This document shows, piece by piece, positions 1 to 8,419 of a DNA stretch of 54,141 nucleotides; positions within the stretch are counted from its first letter, which is position 1; each line of letters starts with the position of its first letter. The notes beneath the pieces are model-generated. The model ran no database searches and was not told the DNA's origin. It was given only the letters and a program-made list of their open reading frames with translations. Location: assembly GCA_050186725.1 (NCBI GenBank), contig JBFWYG010000026.1, positions 1-54,141 on the forward strand. Direction: 5' to 3'. This DNA comes from JADJYF01 sp050186725 (GTDB lineage: Bacteria > Pseudomonadota > Gammaproteobacteria > Ga0077536). The position numbers were made by a program, and so were the translations under genes.

Positions 1-428
1 GTCACCAGCAGCAGGCGCGGCAGGCGCAGGGCGGCGAGGATGGGCAGGTTGGCGGCGGGAAACTCGCGTCGCGCGAGGTCCTCGGCGGCGACCCATTCCA
101 CTGTCTGGCCTTCGCGGCCGTGGGGTTCGCCGCGCCAGGCGCGTACCTCGAACACCAAGAGTTCGATGCGCCGGTCGGGATAGTCGTGACGCACGGTGAT
201 GAGCGGCGTGGCGGCCTCGATAGCGATGCCGAGTTCCTCGTCGAGCTCGCGCGCGAGCCCGGCGACGGCGCTCTCGCGCGGCTCGAGCTTGCCGCCCGGG
301 AACTCCCACTTGCCGCCCTGGTTGGCGTGGCGAGGCCGCAGTGCGAGCAGCACCGCGCCATCCTCGCGCCGGATCGCGGCGGCCGCCACGCGCAGCACGC
401 CGCCGGTTCGGCGAGCGGACACCGCCAC
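1..428 (-). CDS. mutT: MutT-type Nudix hydrolase (8-oxo-dGTP diphosphatase), 3' end cut by window edge
   Basis: About 142 codons are visible; the C-terminus runs off the left edge. The protein shows a full Nudix box, of the form G-x5-E-x7-REL-x-EE-LG, around residues 36-58 (GGKLEPRE... RELDEELGI), preceded by a beta strand typical of MutT (VLRVAAAAI) and followed by ITVRHDYPDRRIELLVFEV, as in MutT. MutT removes oxidised dGTP from the nucleotide pool and so prevents A:T to C:G transversions. It starts at a GTG five bases after the argJ stop codon (a second GTG lies two codons further in), with no clear ribosome binding site, which suggests translational coupling to argJ. The secA-argJ-mutT order is common in gammaproteobacteria. 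Some MutT proteins carry a C-terminal ThiE-like domain; that part is outside the window. Confidence 0.9.
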   Translation of the reverse strand, partial: MAVSARRTGGVLRVAAAAIRREDGAVLLALRPRHANQGGKWEFPGGKLEPRESAVAGLARELDEELGIAIEAATPLITVRHDYPDRRIELLVFEVRAWRGEPHGREGQTVEWVAAEDLARREFPAANLPILAALRLPRLLLV

Positions 429-433
429 GTGGC

Positions 434-1663
434 TCAGCTGCGATAGTCGGCGTTGATCTTCACGTAGTCGTAGGAGAAATCGCAGGTCCACACCGTGGTG
501 GCGTGGGGACCGCGGCCGATGGAGATCGCGATGTGGATGTCGCTCTGCTTCATCACCGCCGCGCCCTGCGCCTCGGTGTAACCCGCCGCGGGCTCGCCGC
601 CGGCGATGATCGGCACGCCGCCGATGGCGATGTCCACTTCGTCGATCGCCAGGCGCTCGGCGCCCGCGCGGCCGACCGCGGCGAGGATCCGGCCCCAGTT
701 CGCGTCGCTCGCGAACAGCGCGGTCTTGACCAGCGGCGACTCGGCGACCGCGTAGGCCACCCGCGCGCAGTCCGCTTCGCTGTGTCCGCCGCGGACCTCC
801 ACGGCGACGAACTTGGTGGCGCCTTCGCCGTCGCGCACGATGTCGTGGGCGAGCCCCAGGCACACCGCCTCCACCGCGGCGGCGAGCCGCGCGCAGAGCG
901 GATGGCTGAGGCTGTCGATGCGCGGCGCGCCGCTCTTGGCCGTAGCGATCAGCACCAGCGCGTCGTTGGTCGAGGTATCGCCATCGACGGTGATGCGGTT
1001 GAAGCTCAGATTGCAGGCGCGGCGCGCGATTTCGCGGAATACCGCCGGCGCCACCGCCGCGTCAGTCGCGACGTAGGCGAGCATGGTCGCCATGTTCGGC
1101 TTGATCATGCCGCTGCCCTTGGTGATGCCGGTCACCGCGAAGCGCGCGCCGTCGGCCTCCACCGCCACGCTCCTGAGCTTTGGCCGCGTATCGGTGGTCA
1201 TGATCGCGTGCGCCGCCGGCTCCCAGGCGTCGGCGTCGAGCGCCGCGATGAGAGCCGGCATGGGCGCGGACAGCGCTTGCGCATTCAGCTGCTGGCCGAT
1301 GACGCCGGTCGAGAAGGGCAGCACGTCGGCCGTCGCCACGCCGCCCGCGGCGGCGAGCGCAGCGCACACCTCGAGACAGCGCGCCTCGCCCTCGGCGCCG
1401 GTGCCGGCATTGGCGTTACCGGCGTTGACGACCACGTAGCGCGCGCGACCTTCGGCCAGGTGCCGACGCGCCACCGTGACCGGCGCGGCGCAGAACAGGT
1501 TCTGCGTGAACAGGCACTCGACGGTGGACTCCGGCGCGATCTCGAGCACGGTGAGATCGTTGCGGTTCTTGTAGCGCGTGCCCGAAGCGGCGACCGCGAG
1601 GCGGATGCCGGCGATGGGGCGTGGCGTCGTGTCGGCGACGAGCGTGTCGTTGGCGGCGGTCAT
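434..1663 (-). CDS. argJ: Bifunctional ornithine acetyltransferase / N-acetylglutamate synthase
   Basis: A 409-residue protein of the ArgJ family. It moves the acetyl group from N-acetylornithine to glutamate, recycling acetyl in arginine synthesis, and in bifunctional members also makes N-acetylglutamate from acetyl-CoA. The autocleavage motif is present: KGSGMIKPNMATML at residues 182-195, with Thr192 as the new N-terminal nucleophile of the beta chain after cleavage between Ala191 and Thr192. The ATG start lies 18 bases after the secA stop, so it is probably co-transcribed with secA. Length is normal for the family. Whether it is mono- or bifunctional cannot be told from sequence. Confidence 0.95.
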   Translation of the reverse strand: MTAANDTLVADTTPRPIAGIRLAVAASGTRYKNRNDLTVLEIAPESTVECLFTQNLFCAAPVTVARRHLAEGRARYVVVNAGNANAGTGAEGEARCLEVCAALAAAGGVATADVLPFSTGVIGQQLNAQALSAPMPALIAALDADAWEPAAHAIMTTDTRPKLRSVAVEADGARFAVTGITKGSGMIKPNMATMLAYVATDAAVAPAVFREIARRACNLSFNRITVDGDTSTNDALVLIATAKSGAPRIDSLSHPLCARLAAAVEAVCLGLAHDIVRDGEGATKFVAVEVRGGHSEADCARVAYAVAESPLVKTALFASDANWGRILAAVGRAGAERLAIDEVDIAIGGVPIIAGGEPAAGYTEAQGAAVMKQSDIHIAISIGRGPHATTVWTCDFSYDYVKINADYRS

Positions 1664-1681
1664 GGACTGGCTTCCAGGAAT

Positions 1682-4432
1682 CTATTGCAGCGCGCCGTGG
1701 CACTGCTTGAACTTCTTGCCGGAGCCGCAGGGGCAGGGCTCGTTGCGCCCGACCTTGCGCTCATTGCGCACCACCGGGGTCTGGGCCGGCAGCGGCGTGG
1801 GCAAGGCGCCCGGCTCGGCTTCGTCGTCGGTCAGCGCCGGCGCGCCGCCCGACTGGTAGTGATAATGCTGCTGCGCCTCGGCCTCGCGCTCGGCCTGCTG
1901 GCGCTCAACCGCCTCCACGTCCTCGCGCGCCCGCACCTGCACCTTGGACAGGATGCCGATCACGTCGCGGGTGATCTCTTCGAGCATGCGGCCGAACATC
2001 TCGAAGGCTTCGCGCTTGTACTCCTGCTTGGGGTTCTTCTGCGCGAAGCCGCGCAGGTGGATGCCCTGGCGCAGGTGGTCCATCGCCGCCAGGTGCTCCT
2101 TCCAGTGCGTGTCCAGCACCTGCAGCATGATGCCCTTCTCGAAGCTGCGCATGTCGGCCGCGCCGACCAGCGCTTCCTTCTCCGCGTAGGCCTGCTCGAC
2201 CGCCTCGACGATGCGCTGGCGAATCTCGCTCTCCTCGAGGTTCTCGTTGGCCTTAAGCCACAAGGCGACGTCGACCTTGACGGCGTACTCGCTCTCGATC
2301 GCTGCCGAGAGCCCGGGCAGGTCCCAGGTCTCCTCGAAGCTGTCGGGCTTGATGTAGGTGTCGATCATGGCGTTGACCACGTCGTGGCGGATGCCGCGGA
2401 TGTTCTCCGAGATGTCCTCGGCTTCCATGATCTCGCGACGCTGTTCGTAGACGTGTTTGCGCTGGTCGTTCGCGACGTCGTCGAATTCCAGCAGCTGCTT
2501 GCGGATGTCGAAGTTGCGTCCCTCGACCTTGCGCTGCGCGTTCTCGATGGCGCGCGTCACCCACGGGTGCTCGATGGCCTCGCCTTCCTCCATGCCGAGC
2601 TTCTGCATGATCGCGCTGACCCGCTCGGACGCGAAGATGCGCATCAGGTTGTCTTCCAGCGACAGGTAGAAGCGACTCGAGCCCGGATCGCCCTGGCGAC
2701 CGGAACGGCCGCGCAGCTGGTTGTCGATGCGCCGCGACTCGTGTCTCTCGGTGCCGACGATGTGCAGGCCGCCGGCCTCGATCACCTGGTCGTGGCGTAC
2801 CTGCCAGGCTTCGCGCGCCGCCGCCACCTTGGCCGGATCGTCGCTGCCGAGCGCGTGCAGTTCGGACTCGAGATTGCCGCCGAGCACGATGTCGGTGCCG
2901 CGACCGGCCATGTTGGTCGCGACCGTGACGCTGCCGGGTCGACCCGCCTGGGCGACGATCTGCGCCTCCTGCTCGTGAAACTTGGCGTTCAACACCTGGT
3001 GCTTGATACCGTCCTTCTTGAGCAGTCCCGACAGGAACTCCGAGGTCTCGATGGAGGTGGTGCCGACCAGCACCGGCTGCTGCCGCGCCGCGCAGTCCTT
3101 GATGTCCTCGATGATGGCGGTGAATTTCTCGCGCGCCGTCAGGAATACGAGATCGCCGCGGTCGTCCCGCACCATCGGCCGATGGGTGGGTATCACCACC
3201 ACTTCGAGGCCGTAGATCTCCTGGAACTCGTAGGCCTCGGTGTCGGCGGTGCCGGTCATGCCGGACAGCTTGTCGTAGAGGCGGAAGTAGTTCTGGTAGG
3301 TGATGGAGGCGAGCGTCTGGTTCTCCTGCTGGATGGCCACGCCCTCCTTGGCCTCCACCGCCTGGTGCAGGCCCTCGGACCAGCGCCGGCCCGGCATGGT
3401 GCGCCCGGTGAACTCGTCGACGATGACGATCTCGCCGTCCTTCACCACGTAGTCGACGTCCTTCTGGAACAGCGCGTGGGCGCGGATCGCGGCGTAGACG
3501 TGGTGCATGAGCTGGATGTTGGTCGCGCTGTACAGGCTGTCGCCCTCGGCCAGCAGGCCGCGCTCGACCATCACGTGCTCGATCTTCTCGTGGCCGTCCT
3601 CGGTCAGGAAGACCTGGCGGGCCTTCTCATCCACCGTGTAATCGCCCGGCCCCTCTTCCTCCTTCTGCCGCTCGAGCAGTGGGATGAGGACGTTGACCTT
3701 CATGTAGAGCTCGCTGCGATCGTCGGTCGGCCCCGAGATGATGAGCGGCGTGCGCGCTTCGTCGATGAGGATGGAATCCACCTCGTCCACCACCGCGAAG
3801 GCGTGATCGCGCTGCACCCGCTGGCTGGGGTGGAAGGCCATGTTGTCGCGCAGGTAGTCGAAGCCGAGCTCGTTGTTGGTCGCGTAGGTGATGGCGCAGC
3901 TGTAGGAGCGCTGCCGGTCCTGCGGCGTCATGCCGGACAGGATCACGCCAACCGACATGTCGAGCGCGTTGTACAGGCGCCCCATCCATTCCGCGTCGCG
4001 GCGCGCGAGGTAGTCGTTCACGGTCACGACGTGCACCGCGTTGCCGGACAGCGCGTTCAGGTAGGCCGGCAAGGTCGCCACCAGGGTCTTGCCCTCGCCG
4101 GTGCGCATCTCGGCGATCTTGCCCTGGTGCAGCACCATGCCGCCGATCAGCTGCTCGTCGAAGTGGCGCATGCCGAGCACGCGCTTGCCGGTCTCGCGCA
4201 CCACGGCGAAGGCCTCGGGCAGCAGGTCGTCCAGTGTCTCGCCGTTCTGGTAGCGCTCGCGGAACTCGGTGGTCTTGGCGCGCAGCTCGTCGTCGCTGAG
4301 CGCCTGGAGGCCGGGCTCGAGCTGGTTGATGGCCTCGACCGATTTGCGCAGGCGCTTCAGCAGGCGGTCGTTGCGGCTGCCGAACACGGCCTGCACGAGG
4401 CGTTGGGCAAGAGACTTGGAGGATGCGGCCAT
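1682..4432 (-). CDS. secA: Preprotein translocase ATPase SecA
   Basis: A 916-residue SecA, the motor that pushes unfolded preproteins through SecYEG. Walker A GEGKT is at residues 112-116 and the DEAD-like VDEVDSILIDEARTPL follows near residue 210. The second helicase domain has GRGTDI and GRSGRQGDPG. The C-terminus ends with the zinc-binding CxCGSGKKFKxCH tail that contacts SecB and phospholipid. The open frame extends 25 codons upstream, but the conserved start is the ATG at 4432 (MAASSKSLAQ). It follows the M23 peptidase gene with a 123-base gap holding a hairpin and a likely promoter. There is no secM-like reading frame upstream, unlike in enteric bacteria. Confidence 0.98.
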   Translation of the reverse strand: MAASSKSLAQRLVQAVFGSRNDRLLKRLRKSVEAINQLEPGLQALSDDELRAKTTEFRERYQNGETLDDLLPEAFAVVRETGKRVLGMRHFDEQLIGGMVLHQGKIAEMRTGEGKTLVATLPAYLNALSGNAVHVVTVNDYLARRDAEWMGRLYNALDMSVGVILSGMTPQDRQRSYSCAITYATNNELGFDYLRDNMAFHPSQRVQRDHAFAVVDEVDSILIDEARTPLIISGPTDDRSELYMKVNVLIPLLERQKEEEGPGDYTVDEKARQVFLTEDGHEKIEHVMVERGLLAEGDSLYSATNIQLMHHVYAAIRAHALFQKDVDYVVKDGEIVIVDEFTGRTMPGRRWSEGLHQAVEAKEGVAIQQENQTLASITYQNYFRLYDKLSGMTGTADTEAYEFQEIYGLEVVVIPTHRPMVRDDRGDLVFLTAREKFTAIIEDIKDCAARQQPVLVGTTSIETSEFLSGLLKKDGIKHQVLNAKFHEQEAQIVAQAGRPGSVTVATNMAGRGTDIVLGGNLESELHALGSDDPAKVAAAREAWQVRHDQVIEAGGLHIVGTERHESRRIDNQLRGRSGRQGDPGSSRFYLSLEDNLMRIFASERVSAIMQKLGMEEGEAIEHPWVTRAIENAQRKVEGRNFDIRKQLLEFDDVANDQRKHVYEQRREIMEAEDISENIRGIRHDVVNAMIDTYIKPDSFEETWDLPGLSAAIESEYAVKVDVALWLKANENLEESEIRQRIVEAVEQAYAEKEALVGAADMRSFEKGIMLQVLDTHWKEHLAAMDHLRQGIHLRGFAQKNPKQEYKREAFEMFGRMLEEITRDVIGILSKVQVRAREDVEAVERQQAEREAEAQQHYHYQSGGAPALTDDEAEPGALPTPLPAQTPVVRNERKVGRNEPCPCGSGKKFKQCHGALQ

Positions 4433-4475
4433 GGACTGTGCGCTTAGCTGGTGGTGGAGAGGAAGCGTGAAGAGC

Positions 4476-4491
4476 GGCCGCCAGGGCGGCC
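4476..4491 (-). other. Inverted repeat in secA leader
   Basis: GGCCGCC and GGCGGCC face each other with two bases between them, about 45 bases upstream of the secA start. In RNA this would fold as a GC-rich hairpin with the central pairs open. It sits in the presumed 5' untranslated leader, between the candidate promoter and the start codon. No known regulator is implied. Confidence 0.4.
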
Positions 4492-4505
4492 GATCGCGGC
4501 CCGCC

Positions 4506-4514
4506 ATTGTAGCA
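4506..4514 (-). promoter_or_regulatory. Candidate extended -10 promoter for secA-argJ-mutT
   Basis: On the minus strand the sequence reads TGCTACAAT, an extended -10 element (TGn followed by TACAAT, five of six consensus bases). No good -35 is seen, as expected for extended -10 promoters. It lies about 75 bases upstream of secA and just after the hairpin that closes the M23 gene. Confidence 0.4.
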
Positions 4515-4527
4515 AGGCGGGCGTGGC

Positions 4528-4549
4528 CCCGGCGCGGCGACGCGCCGGG
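4528..4549 (-). terminator. Hairpin after the M23 peptidase gene
   Basis: CCCGGCGCG and CGCGCCGGG form a perfect nine-pair stem with a four-base loop, starting seven bases after the M23 stop codon. No run of T follows on the minus strand, so it is a weak or Rho-assisted terminator at best, or an mRNA stabiliser. Confidence 0.4.
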
Positions 4550-4555
4550 ATGTGA

Positions 4556-5524
4556 CTAGCGCTGCAGCTTGGTGCCGGCCTGGACCCGCAGCTTGGCGGG
4601 ATTGCCGACGAAGGCGATGGGATTGACCTTCTCGCCGTTGTGCACGACTTCGAAGTGGACGTGGGGACCGGTGGTGCGGCCCGTTGATCCGAGCAGCGCC
4701 ACGGACTGGTTCTTGTCGACCTTCTCGCCCACCGCCACCAGGTTGGCGCGGTTGTGCGCGTAGCGGGTGATGTAGCCATTGCCGTGGCTGATCTCGACCA
4801 GGTTGCCGTAGCCCCAGCGTTTGCCCGACCAGATCACCACGCCGGCCGCCACCGCGCGCACCGGCTCGCCGGGCTTGCCGACGAAGTCCAGGCCGTCGTG
4901 GAACTCACGACCGCCGGTCACCGGGTCGGTGCGGTAGCCGAAGCCGGAAGAGATCCAGCCGGCCCCCAGGGGCTGGCCGTCGGGCTTCATGTCATCGTGC
5001 AGGAGGCGGTCCTGCATCAGCGCTTCGAGCGCATCGAGACGCTCGCCCCGCAGGCCGACCTCGTCTTTCAGTGCATCGAGATTGGCCAGCAGTTCGGTCC
5101 ACTCCGGCGGCCGGGCGTCCTCGGGCTGGGGACCACCGATGGCGGGATCATGGCCCAGGTCGAACTCGGCGACGTCGAGCCGCGCCGACTTGGCGACGCG
5201 CTCGGCCACCGCGTCCAGGCGCGTGAGCTGCGACTGCATGCGGCCGATGGCGCCGGACAGGGCGCTCAGATCGCCGCTCATGTCCTCGTTCAGCGAATTC
5301 AGGAACTGGCGCTGGTTGAGGATCTCGCGCTGCCAGACCTGGGCAGAGCGTTCGGGATTGTTGAGGATCTCCTCGACCATCGCGCTCCCGCCCCGGGTGT
5401 ACCCCCAGTAGGCGAGCCCGGCCGAGCCGGTGGCGAGGGTCATGGCCGTGACCAGCATCAGCGGCAGGCCGATGCGGAACCGCGCGGTGGTTCCCCGCGA
5501 CTTTGATAGGATGATTATTTCCAT
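4556..5524 (-). CDS. M23-family peptidoglycan endopeptidase-like membrane protein
   Basis: A 322-residue protein with a single membrane segment near residues 18-40, a helical, probably coiled-coil, stretch at roughly 45-175, and a C-terminal LytM/M23 domain. Zinc and catalytic residues are intact: His209 and Asp213 in FHDGLD, His257 in RYAHN, and His288/His290 in GPHVHFEV. It is therefore likely an active murein hydrolase, anchored in the inner membrane and facing the periplasm, rather than a degenerate EnvC/NlpD activator. The gene sits between dciA and secA, as an M23 gene does in pseudomonads. It starts at an ATG and is divergent from dciA with 51 bases between the start codons. Confidence 0.88.
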   Translation of the reverse strand: MEIIILSKSRGTTARFRIGLPLMLVTAMTLATGSAGLAYWGYTRGGSAMVEEILNNPERSAQVWQREILNQRQFLNSLNEDMSGDLSALSGAIGRMQSQLTRLDAVAERVAKSARLDVAEFDLGHDPAIGGPQPEDARPPEWTELLANLDALKDEVGLRGERLDALEALMQDRLLHDDMKPDGQPLGAGWISSGFGYRTDPVTGGREFHDGLDFVGKPGEPVRAVAAGVVIWSGKRWGYGNLVEISHGNGYITRYAHNRANLVAVGEKVDKNQSVALLGSTGRTTGPHVHFEVVHNGEKVNPIAFVGNPAKLRVQAGTKLQR

Positions 5525-5575
5525 GACTATGAGTGGGCAACGACCAGTCCCGCCGTCCTCAACGGGCCAGCCGCA

Positions 5576-6013
5576 GTGAGCACCCCCCTTTCTGTTTGTG
5601 ACATTGTCGCCAGATTCTCCCAGCTAAAGCAATTGACAGACCGCGCGCGGCGGCTGGGAGAGATGAACGACCGCCTGCTGGCCTGCGTGCCGGAGGGGCT
5701 GCGTCGCCACGTGCGCCTGGCGACCGTGCGGGACGGCTGCCTGGTGCTGCAGGCCGAAGGCTCGACCTGGGCCGGGCAATTGCGCTTCAAGACACCGGAG
5801 ATCCTCGGCCAACTGCGTGCCCTGCCCGAGTTCAGCGAAGTGAAGAGTGTGAGGGTGAGGAACGTGGTCGAGCCGCGGGAGAAGCTGCCCGCCGCCGCGC
5901 CCCGGCACATGAGTCAAGCGGCGGGCGAGACGCTCGATGCGGCGGCAGCCTGCACCGAGGACCCTCGGCTCAGCGCCGCCCTGGCGCGGCTCGCGCGCCA
6001 CGCCCGGGACTGA
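5576..6013 (+). CDS. dciA: DciA (DUF721) replicative helicase loader
   Basis: A 145-residue protein matching the DUF721 pattern: an N-terminal helix-rich part, then a KH-like fold with the conserved CLVLQAEGSTWAGQLRF stretch near residues 50-66 and the FSEVKSVRVRNV strand. DciA is the ancestral operator of DnaB loading in bacteria that lack the phage-derived DnaC, found next to lpxC or secA in many gammaproteobacteria. It starts at GTG; the tail after about residue 110 looks disordered. It is one of few plus-strand genes in the left half and converges on lpxC with 15 bases between stop codons. Confidence 0.85.
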   Translation: MSTPLSVCDIVARFSQLKQLTDRARRLGEMNDRLLACVPEGLRRHVRLATVRDGCLVLQAEGSTWAGQLRFKTPEILGQLRALPEFSEVKSVRVRNVVEPREKLPAAAPRHMSQAAGETLDAAAACTEDPRLSAALARLARHARD

Positions 6014-6028
6014 GTCTTCGCCGGCGCT

Positions 6029-6940
6029 TCAGCGCGCCGGGATAGGCTGGCTGAAGCTGAAGGGCGCGGTCTGCTCGCCTTCGAACGACACCAGTTCGTA
6101 GGCGTCTTCGGTGGCGAGAATCTTGCGCAGCAGGCGATTGTTCAACTCATGGCCCGACTTGTAGCCGTGGAAGGCGCCGATCAGGCTGTGGCCGAGCAGG
6201 TAGAGATCGCCGATGGCGTCGAGGATCTTGTGCTTGACGAATTCGTCCTCGTAGCGGAGCCCGTCTTCGTTCAGCACGCGGTAGTCGTCAACCACCACGG
6301 CGTTGTCGAGGCTGCCGCCGAGCGCCAGGTTCTGCTCGCGCAGCAGTTCGACGTCCTTCATGAAGCCGAAGGTGCGCGCGCGGGCCACTTCCTTGACGAA
6401 GCTGGTGGTCGAGAAATCGATTTCGGCGTGCTTGCTGCGCTGGTGGAAGAAGGGATGATCGAACTCGATGGCGAAGGACACCTTGAAGCCGTCGAAGGGC
6501 TCGAATCGCGCCCACTTGTCACCGTCGCGAACGCCGATGGCGCGTTTGATCCGGAAGAATCTCTTCGGCTGGTTCTGCTCCTCGAAGCCCGCGGACTGGA
6601 TGAGGAACACGAAGGGCCCGGCGCTGCCGTCCATGATCGGCACTTCCGAAGCGCTCAAATCGACATAGGCGTTGTCGATACCGAGGCCGGCGAAGGCCGA
6701 CAGCAGGTGCTCGACCGTGGAAATGCGCACGCCACCCTTCACCAGGCTGGTGGACAGGCTGGTGTCGCCGACGTTCTCGGCGCGGGCGACGATGTCCACG
6801 GCCGGCTCGAGGTCGTCCCGGCGGAACACGATACCCGTGTCCGCGGGGGCCGGGCGCAGGGTCAGGAAGACCTTGCGGCCGGTGTGCAGGCCAACACCCG
6901 TGGCCCGAATCACGTTCTTCAGCGTGCGCTGTCTGATCAT
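6029..6940 (-). CDS. lpxC: UDP-3-O-acyl-N-acetylglucosamine deacetylase
   Basis: A 303-residue LpxC, the committed step of lipid A synthesis, a zinc hydrolase in the cytoplasm. Zinc ligands are visible at His78 (TVEHLLSAF), His237 and Asp241 (VKHKILDAIGD), and the catalytic His264 lies in KSGHELNN. The reading frame is open 18 codons further up, but the ATG at 6940 is preceded by GCGGGGGAAA, a usable ribosome binding site, and begins with the conserved MIRQRTLKN. It lies downstream of ftsZ, the usual end of the dcw cluster, and has its own candidate promoter. LpxC amount is classically controlled by proteolysis of the C-terminus; the tail here ends FSQPIPAR and differs from the E. coli degron. 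Confidence 0.97.
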   Translation of the reverse strand: MIRQRTLKNVIRATGVGLHTGRKVFLTLRPAPADTGIVFRRDDLEPAVDIVARAENVGDTSLSTSLVKGGVRISTVEHLLSAFAGLGIDNAYVDLSASEVPIMDGSAGPFVFLIQSAGFEEQNQPKRFFRIKRAIGVRDGDKWARFEPFDGFKVSFAIEFDHPFFHQRSKHAEIDFSTTSFVKEVARARTFGFMKDVELLREQNLALGGSLDNAVVVDDYRVLNEDGLRYEDEFVKHKILDAIGDLYLLGHSLIGAFHGYKSGHELNNRLLRKILATEDAYELVSFEGEQTAPFSFSQPIPAR

Positions 6941-6982
6941 TTTCCCCCGCTTCTCAGAGAGAAGGTCCGCTTTTTTGGAGGG

Positions 6983-7013
6983 AATATAACACACCTCCGT
7001 AGGGGCTTGATAA
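6983..7013 (-). promoter_or_regulatory. Candidate lpxC promoter
   Basis: On the minus strand TTATCA (four of six -35 bases) is followed after 19 bases by TATATT (five of six -10 bases). It lies between the ftsZ-distal hairpins and lpxC, giving a leader of about 35-40 bases. The long spacer lowers confidence. An independent lpxC promoter in this gap is known in E. coli. Confidence 0.4.
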
Positions 7014-7034
7014 GCCGATTCTTATTCATCCCTT

Positions 7035-7081
7035 GCTGACTTCGTCAGCGCCCGGGGGGGCCGCCGCGGACGGGCGGCCCC
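7035..7081 (-). terminator. Two tandem hairpins between ftsZ and lpxC
   Basis: Just after the ftsZ stop, GGGGCCGCC pairs perfectly with GGCGGCCCC across a seven-base loop (7057-7081), and GCTGAC pairs with GTCAGC across three bases (7035-7049). Neither is followed by a T run on the minus strand. They could attenuate read-through from the dcw operon or protect the ftsZ message. Confidence 0.4.
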
Positions 7082-7093
7082 GCGGTACGCGAC

Positions 7094-8311
7094 TCAGTCA
7101 GCCTGGCGGCGCAGGAAGGCCGGGATGTCCAGGTAGTCGGTGTTGCCCTCAGTGATGTCCTGGAACACGCGATCGTCCCGCGTGCGCGGCACCGCGGCCG
7201 GACGCTCGACCCGGCGGATCTCCACCCCTTCGTCGAATCGCTCGGCTCGCTGCGGCGCCTGCGCATGGCCGGGCGCCATCGCTGGTGCCGGGGCCGTGGC
7301 CACCGCCACCGGGCGGCTCGGCGCCTGGGTCGGCACCGGCTCTTCCTTGCGCGCGTCGCCGCTGATGCCGGTCGCCACCACGGTGACGCGGATCTCGTCG
7401 TCCATGTTCGGGTCGATGACCGTGCCCACCACCACCGTGGCGTTGTCCGAGGCGAAGGCCTTGACCGTGTTGCCGACCTCCTCGAACTCGCCCATCTTGA
7501 GGTCGAGGCCGGAAGTGACATTGACCAGGATGCCCTTGGCGCCCGCCAGGTTGACGTCCTCGAGCAGCGGACTCGAGATGGCCGCCTCGGCGGCGATGCG
7601 CGCGCGATCCTGGCCGCGAGCCGCGCCCGAGCCCATCATCGCCATGCCCATTTCCGACATCACGGTGCGCACGTCGGCGAAGTCGACGTTGATGAGACCG
7701 GGGCAGGTGATCAGCTCCGCGATGCCCTGCACCGCCCCGAGCAGCACGTCGTTGGCCGCCTTGAAGGCGTCCAGCAGGCTGATGTCACGGCCGAGCACCG
7801 AGAGCAGCTTCTCGTTCGGAATGGTGATCAGCGAGTCGACGTACTGCGCGAGGTCGCGAATGCCCTGGTCCGCGATGGCGCCGCGCTTGCGGCCTTCGAA
7901 AGGAAACGGCCGGGTCACGACCGCGACCGTCAGGATGCCCATCTCCTTCGCGATCTGCGCCACCACCGGCGCCGCGCCGGTGCCGGTGCCACCGCCCATG
8001 CCGGCGGTGATGAAGACCATGTCGGCGCCTTCCAGCACGTCATGGATGCGGTCGCGGTCGTCCATCGCCGCCTGTCGGCCGACGTCGGGGTTGGCGCCCG
8101 CGCCCAGGCCCTTGGTGATGTCGGCGCCGAGTTGCAGCGTGGTCTTGACCGCGGAATTCTTCAGCACCTGCGCATCGGTGTTGGCGCAGATGAATTCCAC
8201 CCCGTCGATGTCGGCGGTGAGCATGTGCTCTACGGCGTTGCCGCCGCCGCCACCGACGCCGATCACCTTGATGACCGCCCGTTGGCTGTAGGAGTCCATC
8301 AGTTCGAACAT
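7094..8311 (-). CDS. ftsZ: Cell division GTPase FtsZ
   Basis: A 405-residue FtsZ, the tubulin homologue that forms the cytokinetic ring. The GTP-binding tubulin signature GGGTGTG is at residues 106-112 and the T7 synergy loop NVDFADVRTVM near residue 210. After residue 320 comes a Pro/Ala-rich disordered linker, then the conserved C-terminal peptide DYLDIPAFLRRQAD that binds FtsA and ZipA. The start ATG is preceded by GGAGGGATTGAAAG, a strong ribosome binding site. It follows ftsA after 108 bases, the largest gap in the cluster, so an additional promoter there is possible. Confidence 0.98.
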   Translation of the reverse strand: MFELMDSYSQRAVIKVIGVGGGGGNAVEHMLTADIDGVEFICANTDAQVLKNSAVKTTLQLGADITKGLGAGANPDVGRQAAMDDRDRIHDVLEGADMVFITAGMGGGTGTGAAPVVAQIAKEMGILTVAVVTRPFPFEGRKRGAIADQGIRDLAQYVDSLITIPNEKLLSVLGRDISLLDAFKAANDVLLGAVQGIAELITCPGLINVDFADVRTVMSEMGMAMMGSGAARGQDRARIAAEAAISSPLLEDVNLAGAKGILVNVTSGLDLKMGEFEEVGNTVKAFASDNATVVVGTVIDPNMDDEIRVTVVATGISGDARKEEPVPTQAPSRPVAVATAPAPAMAPGHAQAPQRAERFDEGVEIRRVERPAAVPRTRDDRVFQDITEGNTDYLDIPAFLRRQAD

Positions 8312-8419
8312 CTTTCAATCCCTCCGTCTACTGTCGCCCCGCTCGTGGGGTGGGTGACTGTTATGTAATCGTGTGTGCCAGCGTCGACGCCGCCGCGGCC
8401 GCCAGCCGCGCGCGAACGT

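Noticed and set aside
2..361. A 119-codon open frame at the left end, minus strand
   Set aside because: It is out of frame with the Nudix box; the MutT frame is one base shifted and continuous with the window edge.
341..4447. A 1368-codon open frame on the plus strand opposite secA and argJ
   Set aside because: It is the antisense of two clear genes. Its composition (runs of Leu, His, Val, Arg, Asp) is typical of the reverse complement of GC-rich coding sequence, and no family is recognisable.
8312..8419. Possible promoter (TACATA) in the ftsA-ftsZ gap
   Set aside because: No -35 and only a weak -10; the gap is suggestive but the elements are not good enough to list.
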